Below, piece after piece: positions 29,361 through 38,491 of a stretch of DNA of 64,000 nucleotides. The notes below the pieces were generated by a model, which was not told where the DNA came from, ran no database searches, and saw nothing but the letters and a program-made list of their open reading frames with translations. The first letter of the stretch is position 1. Every line of letters begins with the position of its first letter. The DNA comes from JBGPTK01 sp963797765 (lineage in GTDB: Bacteria; Acidobacteriota; Terriglobia; Acidiferrales; UBA7541): assembly GCA_963797765.1 (NCBI GenBank), contig CAWCQU010000003.1, positions 1,612,001 through 1,676,000 of the forward strand, in the 5' to 3' direction. The position numbers were made by a program, and so were the translations under genes.

Positions 29361-30740
29361 ATGAAAGCAATCACGACTGTAATAATTGCAGCATTTCTGG
29401 CGTCGACGTTCTTGCTGTTTGCCCCTCGCGCGCACGCCGCTGAGGTCAGCATCACTTTCACTCAGGATGGAACCGTTATGGCAGGAGGTTCGGTCACTTT
29501 CAACGCCTCGATCACGAACAACACATCCTCGACGATATTCTTAACCGGCAGCAGGGGTTCCGCAGGTTCTCCTCTTTCAATCGACGCTACTGACTTCGGT
29601 CTTTACCTTCAAATCAACTCCCCAGTCTCGCTGGGCCCTGGCCAAAGCCTGAAGAATATCGATGCCTTCACGATTACCGTCGGTTCGTCAGCGCTGCCTG
29701 GCTTGTATGGTGGGGGCTTCAGCGTGCTCGGCGGCGCGAACGAATCCGCGGGGGATCTACTCGGCAGCGCCAATTTCCAAGTGGACGTTTCGGTTGGCGC
29801 GGCGCCACAAACGCTGCAGTGGAGTCCCGGTCAAAAATACGATGATGGCGTTGATTCATGCGTTGCGGTACATCCTTCCGGACTTGTTTTGGAGGTTCAC
29901 CAAAGCCACGCTCTCGGCAATTTTGGTCTCTGGTATCACGTTGGAATGCTTAAAGGGACGAGTGTAACCTGGGGAGGAAGCCAATCCTTGGGGTCGTCGC
30001 AGGGATCTTGGCCTAGTGTCGCGATCAGTAAGGAAGGGTACGTTGTCCTCGTCCGGTCGTCTGGTCAGTTCAAAAGTGGATCCGTCCTGCGTTATCAGGT
30101 CGGGAAGATCGACCCTTATGGAGGCATGAATCAATCCATTGCCTGGCTGCATTATGGCGATTGGGACGCGGGCTTTCATAGCTCCATTGCCATCAATGAC
30201 AATGGAGTCATCGTCGGGGTGCATGAAACGGGCCACAGTAGCACCGGCCTTTATTACCGCGTCGGACACCTCACAGACCCCGCAGCTGGAAATTTTGCCA
30301 TCACATGGGATTCCGGTCACTATGGAATCCAATATGACGACGGAATCAATCCGCACATTGCTCTTAATAATCGCAACGAGGTCGTTGAAGTACACCAGGT
30401 CTTTGGAGAAGACCTTCTGCACTATCGGCGCGGAACCGTCAGCGGAGGCTTCATTAACTTCGCTGGATCCCGGCGGTATGACAACAGCGCAAATCGACCT
30501 GCCGTAGCGCTACTCGACAACGGATTCGTGGTGGAACTCCATGGCGGTGTGTATGCCAGGACGGGGACGCTGAGCCCCTCTAACCCGGAGGTAATCGAAT
30601 GGTCTGATTCCTTACGAATCAGCGATCATGCCGGCACTCATCCCGCAGTCGCGACCGACGGAACATACGTCATCGGAACTTGGGAGTACTATTTCGATAT
30701 CACGGGGCAACTCTTCTACTCAGTCGCGAGAATACCCTGA
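29361..30740 (+). CDS. Secreted beta-propeller protein
   Basis: 459 residues with a strong SD (AAAGGAGG, 12 bp before ATG) and a clear signal peptide (TVIIAAFLASTFLLFAPRAHA). Residues ~27-145 form a beta-sandwich-like domain. From ~150 there are six repeats of 40-50 residues with a shared pattern: W-G-Y/D-D-G, then S-V/I-A-I/V-N-x-x-G-x-V-V-E/G-V-H-x, then L-x-Y-R-V-G. Such repeats make lectin-like beta-propellers that bind surface sugars. There is no catalytic motif, so a binding role outside the cell is likely (inference). Last gene of the unit that starts at the sigma-54 promoter 24827. Confidence 0.78.
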   Translation: MKAITTVIIAAFLASTFLLFAPRAHAAEVSITFTQDGTVMAGGSVTFNASITNNTSSTIFLTGSRGSAGSPLSIDATDFGLYLQINSPVSLGPGQSLKNIDAFTITVGSSALPGLYGGGFSVLGGANESAGDLLGSANFQVDVSVGAAPQTLQWSPGQKYDDGVDSCVAVHPSGLVLEVHQSHALGNFGLWYHVGMLKGTSVTWGGSQSLGSSQGSWPSVAISKEGYVVLVRSSGQFKSGSVLRYQVGKIDPYGGMNQSIAWLHYGDWDAGFHSSIAINDNGVIVGVHETGHSSTGLYYRVGHLTDPAAGNFAITWDSGHYGIQYDDGINPHIALNNRNEVVEVHQVFGEDLLHYRRGTVSGGFINFAGSRRYDNSANRPAVALLDNGFVVELHGGVYARTGTLSPSNPEVIEWSDSLRISDHAGTHPAVATDGTYVIGTWEYYFDITGQLFYSVARIP

Positions 30741-30796
30741 ATCGTCTCGCACGAGAAACCGGTTCGGAACAAATCGTCACAGAAGTGAAGACCTAA

Positions 30797-31789
30797 CAGC
30801 TTGTTGAAGAATCAGGTTGAGCGATGAATTTCATCTCAATGTTTCATCCGAAACGGATTGGAGCGACGGCGGAGAGAGAGCTACGGTTGTCCTGAGACCG
30901 TTCGCAGGTCGCGCACCAACTCTTGTGTGTCATAGTTCTTGTCTCCGCCCAGCGTCACCGATTTCACACCCCGAATCTGCGACGCCATGAGCAAGGCCGC
31001 GTCGCGTTCCGCCGTCCCATCCGCCAAGGTCACCATCGTATCCACCAACAGTCCATGGCGATTCTCCATCAGCGCATGTCCGAGGTAGCCCATCTTCGCC
31101 CCGCTGCCCTGCGACTTCTTATACAGCCGGGCATCCGGATCCGTGGTCGATTGATGCGTTTCGTTGCTGCGCCGCTCGCCGTGAAAATCCACTTCCCGCC
31201 CGTTCGCAGAGTACCCTCCGTCCTTCGGGCGGAAGCTCTTGTGACTGGCCCAAGCTTCGATCAGCGTGCCATCCACCGTGAAGTGCTCATCCGACAGATA
31301 CGGCTTGGCTCGTTCCAGCACCCGCTGGAAAAAGACTTCGGCCACTTCTTCGTTCAACAACCGCTCCCGGTTCTTGCTGAACACCGCGTGGTTCCACACC
31401 ACTTCGTCCATGTCCATACCCACAAACCAGCGGAACAACAAGTTGTAGCTTAATTGCTCCATCAGCAGCCGCTCGCTGCGCACCGTATAGGGAATCTGCA
31501 GCAACAGGGCGCGTAACAAACGTTCCGGTGGAATCGACGGTCGACCCGTATCCGCGTAGAGCTTGGCAAACCGCGGCGACATCTCTTTCAGGATGTCATC
31601 CATCATCGCGCGCAACGGTCGAAGCGGATGCTCGGTGGGTACTCTTTGCTCGGGAGATACATAACTGAACATCGCATTCTGCTTCTGATCGCTTCCGCGC
31701 ATCTTTCCTCCCAGGTTGCAGCTCCCAACGCTCTAGAGACGCTTCAACTTCCTCTAAGACTCAACAAAAATGAGTTTTTCAACAAACTG
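30797..31789 (-). mobile_element. Truncated IS5-type element
   Basis: Ends CAG(C/T)TTGTTGAA-AA are visible at 30797 and, inverted, at 31789. The distance (~1 kb) is shorter than a full element because the 3' part of the transposase and adjoining sequence have been lost. Similar end sequences occur in the remnant at 15176-15310, so the family has been active here more than once. Confidence 0.7.
30881..31702 (-). pseudogene. IS5-family transposase, C-terminus deleted
   Basis: 273 residues. The N-terminal DUF772-like half is complete (VPTEHPLRPLRAMMDDIL, PPERLLRALLLQ, RWFVGMDMDEVVWNHAVFSKNR). The DDE core follows with first Asp in FTVDGTLIEAWASHKSF and second in TLGGDKNYDT. The sequence then ends abruptly (LRTVSGQP), about 80-100 residues before the expected Glu motif and C-terminus. 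It therefore cannot be an active transposase. Confidence 0.85.
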
Positions 31790-32132
31790 CTAGAAAAGTT
31801 CCTGGCAAGACCGCGATATTCTCGGTCTCTGTTTCGATTGCCAATATTGACTCTCACGATGCAAGCATCGCAAGAGTTCGCAATTTGGTGTGAAATGCAA
31901 CATTACTGGACGGCCGCCGCTTGTTTCAATTCGGGTAACTCTTGAACAATAGCAGCACACTTCCTGCCGAATGCAACAAAACCCTTACTTTGTTGCGTTG
32001 TGTTCGGATGACGCAATTTCTATAACGGCTTGTGTCGCCGAGCTTCCGGAATTCGAGAGTCGATGGAGTTTGTAACTGCCCACACGCGAAATTCAGGGAA
32101 TCAAGAGCGATTCCATTTGTCCGGCTTCCGCG
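31790..32132. other. Intergenic scar between IS remnant and integrase fragment
   Basis: No gene seen. It contains a perfect 14-bp palindrome CGATGC-AA-GCATCG near 31858. A 15-nt stretch GAAATGCAACATTAC also occurs at 14980 inside the IS630-split ORF, possibly a degraded copy of that ORF. Composition and lack of ORFs suit rearranged DNA. Confidence 0.35.
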
Positions 32133-32786
32133 TTAATCGAGACTTACGACCGAATCGCGCGAGGACACAATGAGAGAGAGTTGTCGGCATGGGCAAAAGA
32201 GAGCAGGCAAGGATTCTCTGGGCCGCGTCGGACGTACTCTAAAACAATTGAGGCATGGCAAGAGTGAGCCAATTCCCACGCTCATAATCCGTCGGTCCCA
32301 GGTTCGAATCCTGGCGGGCCCACCTTTTGTTTCCGGCGAGTTAGGTTGTGCTGCGCCACCTGCCTGCTCACCACATTGCCCTGTTCTTTGCCCCTGCTCC
32401 GGCAGATTCGGGCTGGTAGCCTGCTCTTCGATGGCGCGAATCGCGGCCTGCTTCGCCTGGGAGCGGATGTGGGAATAGTGCTGGAGCATCTGATTGCTCA
32501 CGTGGCCCGCCAAGGCGCGAATGGTCTGCTCGGAGACCTCCGGGCGCTCCGCGAGCCGGGTCACGAAGGAATGCCGCAGATCGTGCCAGCGATGGCGCAC
32601 GCCGGCCCGCTTACAGGCTTCGAGCCACGTCTTGCGCCAAGAACCCATCGGGCGGCCAAGATCGGCGTCGTACACGGTCACAGCCCGCGAATCCCCGGCG
32701 ATGCCGACTTGGTGGAAGGGGAACAGGTAACACTCCGACGTGGCTTGATTGATCCTTTGGTCTTGGGATCGGACGGGCACCTCCAA
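32133..32786 (-). pseudogene. Tyrosine recombinase (phage/island integrase), C-terminal fragment
   Basis: 217 residues. Conserved catalytic motifs of the C-terminal half are present: HDLRHSFVTRLAE (His-x-x-Arg), LAGHVSNQMLQHYSH (His and the nucleophilic Tyr). The N-terminal arm, the core-binding domain and the first catalytic Arg are missing, and the gene begins abruptly 39 bp from the end of the aminotransferase gene. The reading frame runs on through the tRNA fragment (KGGPARIRTWDRRIMS), as seen when an attachment site overlaps the 3' end of an integrase gene. Inactive remnant of an integrated element. Confidence 0.85.
32281..32324 (+). other. tRNA(CAU) 3' fragment, attachment-site scar
   Basis: The sequence contains an anticodon loop CTCATAA, the 3' half of its stem, a T arm CCAGG-TTCGAAT-CCTGG and an acceptor end CGGGCCCACC. 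The 5' half of the anticodon stem does not pair (CCACG opposite TCCGT), and no matching acceptor GGGCCCG lies at the right distance upstream. It is therefore not a complete tRNA. It overlaps the integrase fragment and is best read as an att core. Confidence 0.8.
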
Positions 32787-32824
32787 TGCGCTTATTGGGA
32801 TGGAGCAGCCTTGAGAAGACGCTG

Positions 32825-34054
32825 CTAGGATGGCCGCCGCTCGACTACTCTGCGGATGCGTTCGAAGGCCCAGTCAATCTCCGCGCGCTTGATTACCAGA
32901 GGCGGCGCGATGCGAATCACCTTATCGTGGGTCTCCTTGCACAGAATTCCCTCTTCTTTGAGGGCTTCACAATAAGACCGGGCGAGGCTGTACAGCTCGA
33001 TCCCGATCCACAGACCCTTGCCACGCACTTCCTTCACGTCCGGGCTACGCAGGGAGCGGAGCAGGTCGAGAAAATAGGCTCCCAGTTCGGCCGAGCGAGC
33101 CGGCAGATCGTCTTCGACCATGACGCGCAAGGCAGCTCGGGCAACCGCGCAAGCCAGAGGATTTCCCCCAAACGTGCTGCCATGATCGCCGGGATGGAGC
33201 ACGCCGAGAATTTCCTTTGAGGCAAGTACAGCCGAGATGGGATAGAAGCCGCCCCCCAAAGCCTTGCCGATAATCAGCACGTCAGGCCGGATGCCTTCGT
33301 GCATGTAGGCAAATAGCTTGCCCGTTCGGCCGAGCCCCGATTGAATTTCATCGGCCATAAGCAGCACCCGGTTTCTGGTGCAAATCTCCGAAGCTTCCTT
33401 GAGAAATCCCTGAGGGGGAATGATGATGCCGGCCTCGCCCTGGATTGGTTCGACGAGAAATGCGCAGGTATTTTCGGTGATCGCGTCACGCAGCGCCGCA
33501 GCGTCGCCGAAAGGGATGGTCTTGAAACCCGGCGTGAAGGGCCCAAAGCCGTCGCGATATTGCGCATCGGTGGAGAAGCTCACGATCGTCACCGTACGGC
33601 CATGAAAATTGTTGGCGCAGACGATGATCTCCGCCTGATCCTCGGGAATCCCTTTTATCTTGTATCCCCATTTGCGAGCTGTCTTGATCGCTGTTTCCAC
33701 GGCCTCGGCCCCCGAGTTCATCGGCAGGACCATATCGAAGCCGGTCAGCTCGTGCAGTTCCTTACAGAGCAGAGGGAGCTGGTCATTACGGAAAGCCCGG
33801 GAAGTGAGCGTGACGCGATGTGCCTGCTCGATGAGCGCTTCAAGAATTCGGGGGTGACAATGGCCCTGATTGACAGCCGAATATGCGGCGAGACAATCAA
33901 GATACCGGTTCCATTCGTTGTCCCATACCCAGACCCCCTCAGCCCGCTCGATCACGACGTCCAGGGGATGGTAATTGTGAGCGCCGTACCGGTTTTCAAG
34001 TTCGATAAGATCCTGCGTCGTTCGTTTTTCCTCCGTAACAACCTGGGTAGGCAT
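32825..34054 (-). CDS. rocD: Ornithine aminotransferase
   Basis: PLP enzyme that moves the delta-amino group of ornithine to 2-oxoglutarate, giving glutamate-5-semialdehyde. 409 residues, normal length, frame intact. It has the class III signature with the PLP Lys in LIIGKALGGGFYPISA, the cofactor Asp in LLMADEIQSGLGRTG, and the N-terminal NYHPLDVVIERAEGVWVWD typical of OAT. GAGAGG precedes the ATG by 6 bp. It is the last gene of the operon: 47 bp after the carbamate kinase gene. It would let the cell turn ornithine released by the carbamoyltransferase into glutamate or proline. Confidence 0.93.
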   Translation of the reverse strand: MPTQVVTEEKRTTQDLIELENRYGAHNYHPLDVVIERAEGVWVWDNEWNRYLDCLAAYSAVNQGHCHPRILEALIEQAHRVTLTSRAFRNDQLPLLCKELHELTGFDMVLPMNSGAEAVETAIKTARKWGYKIKGIPEDQAEIIVCANNFHGRTVTIVSFSTDAQYRDGFGPFTPGFKTIPFGDAAALRDAITENTCAFLVEPIQGEAGIIIPPQGFLKEASEICTRNRVLLMADEIQSGLGRTGKLFAYMHEGIRPDVLIIGKALGGGFYPISAVLASKEILGVLHPGDHGSTFGGNPLACAVARAALRVMVEDDLPARSAELGAYFLDLLRSLRSPDVKEVRGKGLWIGIELYSLARSYCEALKEEGILCKETHDKVIRIAPPLVIKRAEIDWAFERIRRVVERRPS

Positions 34055-34101
34055 AAATTCCTCTCATTCGATTTGAGGTTCCACCGTCCCCCTGTGATTC
34101 A

Positions 34102-35106
34102 TCACCACCTGGTGGCCATTTCGAACTCCATGCCGAGCTGGCCATCGTGTCCCGGAGAGGGCCCCGTTCGTTCGGACAGGATGTGTGTCCCCGCAGTTCC
34201 CGCAACCGCGGCATGCAAGTTCTCGCAAGAGGTGATGATGGCCTCTTTGCCTCCGTGCATCAGGAACTGCAGTACGGATTCCACTTTCGGGCCCATGTTC
34301 CCCGGCGGGAATTGCCCCTCGCGCAGGTACTCTTCAAGCTGGTGAGGACTGACCTGATAGAGCGGGGTCTGGGTCGGTTTCTTGTAATCCAAGTACACGC
34401 AATCGGGATGTGTCGCGATGACGAACAATTCCACTCCCAACTCGGACGCCAACAGCGCGGACGCGAGGTCCTTGTCAATCACGGCTTCCACGCCCAGCAA
34501 TCTTTGGTTCATCCAGGCTACCGGGATGCCGCCTCCTCCGCACGCGATCACCAGAACGCCGCGCTCCACCAGGTCACGAATGACTTCCATCTCCAGAATC
34601 TTGACCGGCTTCGGGGATGGCACCACCCGGCGATAGCCCCGAGCCGCATCCTCCACAATCTCCCAACCCAACACGCGCTTGCGCTCCTCAGCCTCTTCGC
34701 GTGAGTAGAAAGGCCCGATGGGTTTTGTGGGACGCTTCATCGCTGGATCGCCAAGCGAAACGAGGCATTGCGTCAGCACGGTGGCCACGGGTACGTCCAT
34801 GCCAGCTGCTTTCAGTTCGCTGTCGAGCGCCTGCTGCAAGAGGTAGCCTATCTCGCCCTGGGTCAATGCGTCACATACATCCAGGGTATGCGCGGGGGTT
34901 CCTCCCAACGCTCGTTCGGATAGAAGAAGCTCCGTACCCACCTGCGGGCCGTTCCCGTGCGTAAGGACAATGCCGTAGCCATCCCGGATCAGGCGGATGA
35001 TTTGCACCGCGACCCGCCGGGCGTTCGCCCTCTGTTCGCGGATGGTCCCCTGCTCTCCCGCGCAAAGCAGGGCATTACCGCCGACGGCAAGGACTATCGG
35101 TTTCAT
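34102..35106 (-). CDS. arcC: Carbamate kinase
   Basis: Interconverts carbamoyl phosphate + ADP with carbamate + ATP. About 334 residues from the ATG at 35106 (AGGTG 6 bp upstream; a GTG at 35112 is possible), slightly longer than usual through a C-terminal tail after the final helix. Amino-acid-kinase-fold motifs are present: IVLAVGGNALL at the N-terminus, LTHGNGPQVG, VLVIACGGGGIPV, and VEAVIDKDLASALLA. It overlaps closely with the end of the carbamoyltransferase gene (stop at 35119), so the two are probably translated together. With the carbamoyltransferase it could make ATP from citrulline. Confidence 0.93.
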   Translation of the reverse strand: MKPIVLAVGGNALLCAGEQGTIREQRANARRVAVQIIRLIRDGYGIVLTHGNGPQVGTELLLSERALGGTPAHTLDVCDALTQGEIGYLLQQALDSELKAAGMDVPVATVLTQCLVSLGDPAMKRPTKPIGPFYSREEAEERKRVLGWEIVEDAARGYRRVVPSPKPVKILEMEVIRDLVERGVLVIACGGGGIPVAWMNQRLLGVEAVIDKDLASALLASELGVELFVIATHPDCVYLDYKKPTQTPLYQVSPHQLEEYLREGQFPPGNMGPKVESVLQFLMHGGKEAIITSCENLHAAVAGTAGTHILSERTGPSPGHDGQLGMEFEMATRW

Positions 35107-35118
35107 CGTCACACCTGA

Positions 35119-36091
35119 TTACACAGGCACTAAGGCGTGCTCTTCGGCCGGATGCAGCCCTTCGACAGGCACCTGTTTCATGAGCTCCATCAGGATGGCC
35201 TTCTGCAGGTGCAACCGGTTTTCGGCCTGCTGGAACACCACCGAGCGCGCCGAATCCATGACCGCAGAAGCTCACTTCTTCGCCGCGATGCGCCGGCAGG
35301 CAGTGCATGAAAATGGCGTCGGGCTCTGCGTGTGCCATCAGGTCTGAATTCACCTGGTACGCGGAGAACGCCTCGCGCCGCTGTTCGGCCTCGGTTTCCT
35401 GCCCCATGCTCGCCCACACATCGGTATAAACGACGTCCGCCCCGGCTACAGCGACTTTCGGATCGTGCGTGAGCGTAAACGCGCCTCCGGTTTGCGGTAT
35501 ACGCTGCCGCACCCAAGCAATTGCTTCGGCCCGCGGCTCGTAACCCGGCGGAGTCGCCACCCGCACGTGTGCGCCGAACTGGGCGCCGGCAAACATCAGT
35601 GAGTGCGCAACATTGTTCCCATCCCCTACGAACGCAATCTTCAAACCACGAAGCCGGCCCTTGATTTCCCACATGGTGAGGCAGTCTGCCAGGGCCTGAC
35701 AGGGGTGGCTGAAATCCGTGAGCGCATTGATCACCGGAATCGCGGCGGACTTCGCCATTTGCTCCACGATTTCATGATCGAATGTGCGGATCACGATGCC
35801 TTGCACCATACGCTCCAGGTTCTTGGCTATGTCATAAACCGACTCGCGTTTGCCGAGATTGATTTCCGCCGGGGAAAGATTGAGCGCGTGTCCCCCCAAC
35901 TGATGAATCCCGACGTCGAAACTGACCCGTGTGCGCAACGACGGCTTCTCGAAGATCATCGCCAGCGTTTTTCCCTTGAGAACCTCCTGGTAATGCGAGG
36001 GATAAGCTTTCATCTGGCGGCCAAGGAAAAGCAGGTCCTCAAGCGCAACGGGGGAGAAATCCCGAATCGAAACGAAATCTTTAGTATCCAT
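35119..36091 (-). pseudogene. argF: Ornithine carbamoyltransferase, one frameshift near the C-terminus
   Basis: Catalyses ornithine + carbamoyl phosphate to citrulline, or the reverse in catabolic operons. Start at 36091 (AAAGGTG 8 bp upstream). The carbamoyl-phosphate loop SLRTRVSFDVG, the HPCQALADCLT motif and HCLPAHRGEEV are all intact. One extra base near 35268 then breaks the frame. The correct end (AVMDSARSVVFQQAENRLHL through KQVPVEGLHPAEEHALVPV) is found in the next frame, stopping at 35119. Reconstructed length 323 residues, normal. All catalytic motifs precede the lesion, but the lost C-terminal helix would harm folding. Neighbours point to a citrulline or ornithine catabolic role rather than biosynthesis. 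Confidence 0.88.
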
Positions 36092-36104
36092 AGTGGTCAC
36101 ACCT

Positions 36105-37428
36105 TTACTGGCGGTGCTTCCGCGCGAACTGTGCCAGCAACTCGGTCAGGCTAGGATGAGTAAGTTCTTCCACCTCATACATGACCCGCAGATTCGGTTT
36201 AGTGATGCGAATTACGTGGCCGAGGTCAATCGGCGTGGCAACGAGCACCAGGTCACAGACAGCGCGGTTGATGGTCTCTTCCAGCTCGTGTCTTTGCGCG
36301 TCACTATAGCCCATTGCCGGGAGAATATTCGTGAGGTGCGGGAACTTCTCGAAAGTGTCGCGGATCGACCCGACTGCGTATGGCCGAGGATCCACCAGCT
36401 CCGCTGCGCCGAACTCCCGGGCCGCCACTGCGCCTGCTCCGTATGGCATCTCCCCATGTGTAAGCGTTGGTCCATCTTCCACAACCAGGACCCGCCGGCC
36501 CTTTATGAGGTCCGGTGTGGCGACCGACACACGGCTTGCCGTCTCAACAATCTCAGCGCCGGGATTGTTCATCCGGATATTCTGCCGGACAGTTTCGATG
36601 TTCCGTGCGGATGCTGTATTCACCTTGTTGATGACCACGATGTCCGCGCGGCGCAGATTCACTTCGCCGGGGAAGTACAGCAATTCGTGCCCGGGGCGAT
36701 GAGGGTCGGCCACCACGATTTCCAGATCCGAGCGGTAAAACGGCGTGTCGTTGTTGCCGCCGTCCCAGAGAACGACGTCCGCCTCTCTTTCCGCCTGGCG
36801 CAGAATCTGCTCGTAATCCACGCCCGCATAAACGACGGTACCCTGCCGGAGGTGCGGCTCATATTCCTCGCGTTCTTCGATTGTGCACTGCTGCAAATCG
36901 AGGTCCAGCATCGTCGCGAACCGTTGCACCGCCTGCGCGGCCAAGTCCCCATAAGGCATCGGGTGGCGAACCACCACGGGCGTGAGCCCGTTGGCGCGTA
37001 CTTCGGACGCCACGAGGCGAGCCACCGGGCTTTTTCCGCATCCTGTTCGCACGGCGCAGATCGAGATTACCGGGACACATGATTTCGAGCTGGGTGCGTC
37101 TGGTAGCGAGCAGCCAGAAATCCGCTCCCGCAGCGACAGCCCGAGATGCGAGATGCATAAGGTTCAAGTGGGAAATATCACTGTAAGAAAAGACGACGGC
37201 ATCCACGCCGTGGTCGGCGATCAGCCTCTCCAATTCTTTTTCCTCAAAGATGGGAATGCCCTCCGGATACGCTGGCCCAGCTAGTTCCGGGGGATAGCGA
37301 CGATTGGCGATGCCAGGGATCTGTGTTGCTGTGAACCCGACCACCCGGAATTCCGGATGGTCACGAAAGACCACATTGAAGTTATGGAAGTCCCTTCCCG
37401 CCGCTCCGAGGATCAAGACCTTTTTCAT
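36105..37428 (-). pseudogene. Cyclic 2,3-diphosphoglycerate synthetase-like P-loop GTPase, one frameshift
   Basis: Start at 37428 (GGGAGG 9 bp upstream). The first ~118 residues (MKKVLILGAAGRDFHNFNVV, VDAVVFSYSDISHLNLMHLA) run into a frame change near 37072, where one C in a CCC run is extra. The continuing frame supplies ISICAVRTGCGKSPVARL, the P-loop. A second half follows with DVVLWDGGNNDTPFYRSDLE and ADIVVINKVNTA (NKxD-like), ending at 36105. Reconstructed length ~441, as in the family. Its members in archaea make the osmolyte cyclic 2,3-diphosphoglycerate. Bacterial homologues are often found beside carbamoyltransferase and carbamate kinase genes, as here, and their true role there is unclear. 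Confidence 0.8.
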
Positions 37429-37682
37429 GGTGCACCGCCTCCCGTCAGTTCCGCACAAGACATGTTCCCCTTGTTGCCGTAGGTGTTGCGGTGACGCCTG
37501 TCACGTCGGCTTGTGACCCACGCCTCTCCCAGTATTTAAATGGCTAATGAGGAGACCAAAGTTCCATGTGATTGGGCGACAACGTAGAAGGGGCACTGCT
37601 CGACCCCTGGTCCTTTCGAACGTCTAGGCCCTACAGATATCCCAAGCCAGGATCCGGGTCTGCACTCGCCACTGAGGGGTAG
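37429..37682. promoter_or_regulatory. Promoter region of the ornithine/carbamoyl operon, with palindrome
   Basis: Contains a perfect inverted repeat GTGAC-GCCT-GTCAC at 37491-37504, about 65 bp before the operon start. The half-site and spacing resemble CRP/FNR-family operators. No -24/-12 element was found. It separates the operon from the upstream asnA remnant. Confidence 0.45.
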
Positions 37683-38443
37683 CTACTCCAAGACGTCAAT
37701 ATTCCTCTTGGCGCACATCTCTTTCAGGATCTTCGGCCACACGCTTACGCTTACCTCTCCAAGATGCGCCTTTTTGAGCAGAAGCATCAGCGTCCGCGAT
37801 TGCCCAATTCCTCCTCCGATGCTGAGCGGAAGTTCATTTTTCACGATGCCTTGGTGGTAAGGAAACTTCAGGAAGTCCAGTTGTCCGGACATTTTCAGCT
37901 GCTTCGGAAGCGTTTCGGCATTGACACGAATCCCCATCGAGCTGAGCTCGTGCCGCCGGCGGGTCACGGGGTTCCAAACGAGAATGTCGCCATTAAGCCC
38001 GTGTCGAGGGTTGCCGTCCGCGGAACTTGTTTCGGTCACCCAGTCATCGTAGTCCGCAGCGCGCATTTCATGCGGGTAGCCGTCCTTGAGTGGCCAGCCG
38101 ATCCCGGTGATGAAAATCGCGGGGTACTCTTGCAGAATAGCGGTCTCGCGCTGCTTTCTAGGCAAGTCCGGGTACATCTGCAAAATGTCTTCCGCATGCA
38201 GAAACGTGAGCCTTTCCGGAAGATTCGGATACTTCGACACTTTCAATTGCGGGAAAAGTTCCTGCGCGTACTTCTCTGCGTTCACCAGTACTTTCCAGAT
38301 TTGGTTCACGATTTGTTCTAGAAACTGGAGATTGCGCTGGCTGCGGCGTTGATGACCACGGCTCGCCTGTAATCAAGCGGTCGGTTTTTCAGTCCGACCC
38401 AAACATCTCTCCGATCAAAACATCGACCATGATTATTACTTGA
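37683..38443 (-). pseudogene. asnA: Aspartate-ammonia ligase, 5' truncated and frameshifted
   Basis: Makes asparagine from aspartate, ammonia and ATP. The C-terminal ~208 residues match AsnA closely: LHAEDILQMYPDL, ITGIGWPLKDGYPHEMRAADYDDW, HGLNGDILVWNP, HELSSMGIRV, and LSIGGGIGQSRTLMLLL (class-II-synthetase-like motif 3). Upstream of 38319 the frame is one base out: DVWVGLKNRPLDYRRAVVIN, then ASAISSF, precedes a stop that vanishes if one T is restored. The frame cannot be followed beyond about 38440, where a hairpin and the IS110 element begin. About one fifth to one quarter of the enzyme at the N-terminus is therefore missing, and I see no remainder on the far side of the IS. Confidence 0.75.
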
Positions 38444-38445
38444 AA

Positions 38446-38463
38446 CTCCCTCTTGCGAGGGAG
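38446..38463. repeat. Hairpin at the IS110 edge
   Basis: CTCCCTC-TTGC-GAGGGAG, a perfect 7-bp stem. CGAGGGAGC recurs at 39605-39613 on the other side of the transposase, so the two may mark the ends of the IS110 element. Confidence 0.45.
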
Positions 38464-38491
38464 CGGGATGCTCATTCATTGGCACGGCGTT

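Noticed and set aside
32258..32324. Complete tRNA-Met or tRNA-Ile2
   Set aside because: The anticodon stem and acceptor stem have no 5' partners; only the 3' half is present.
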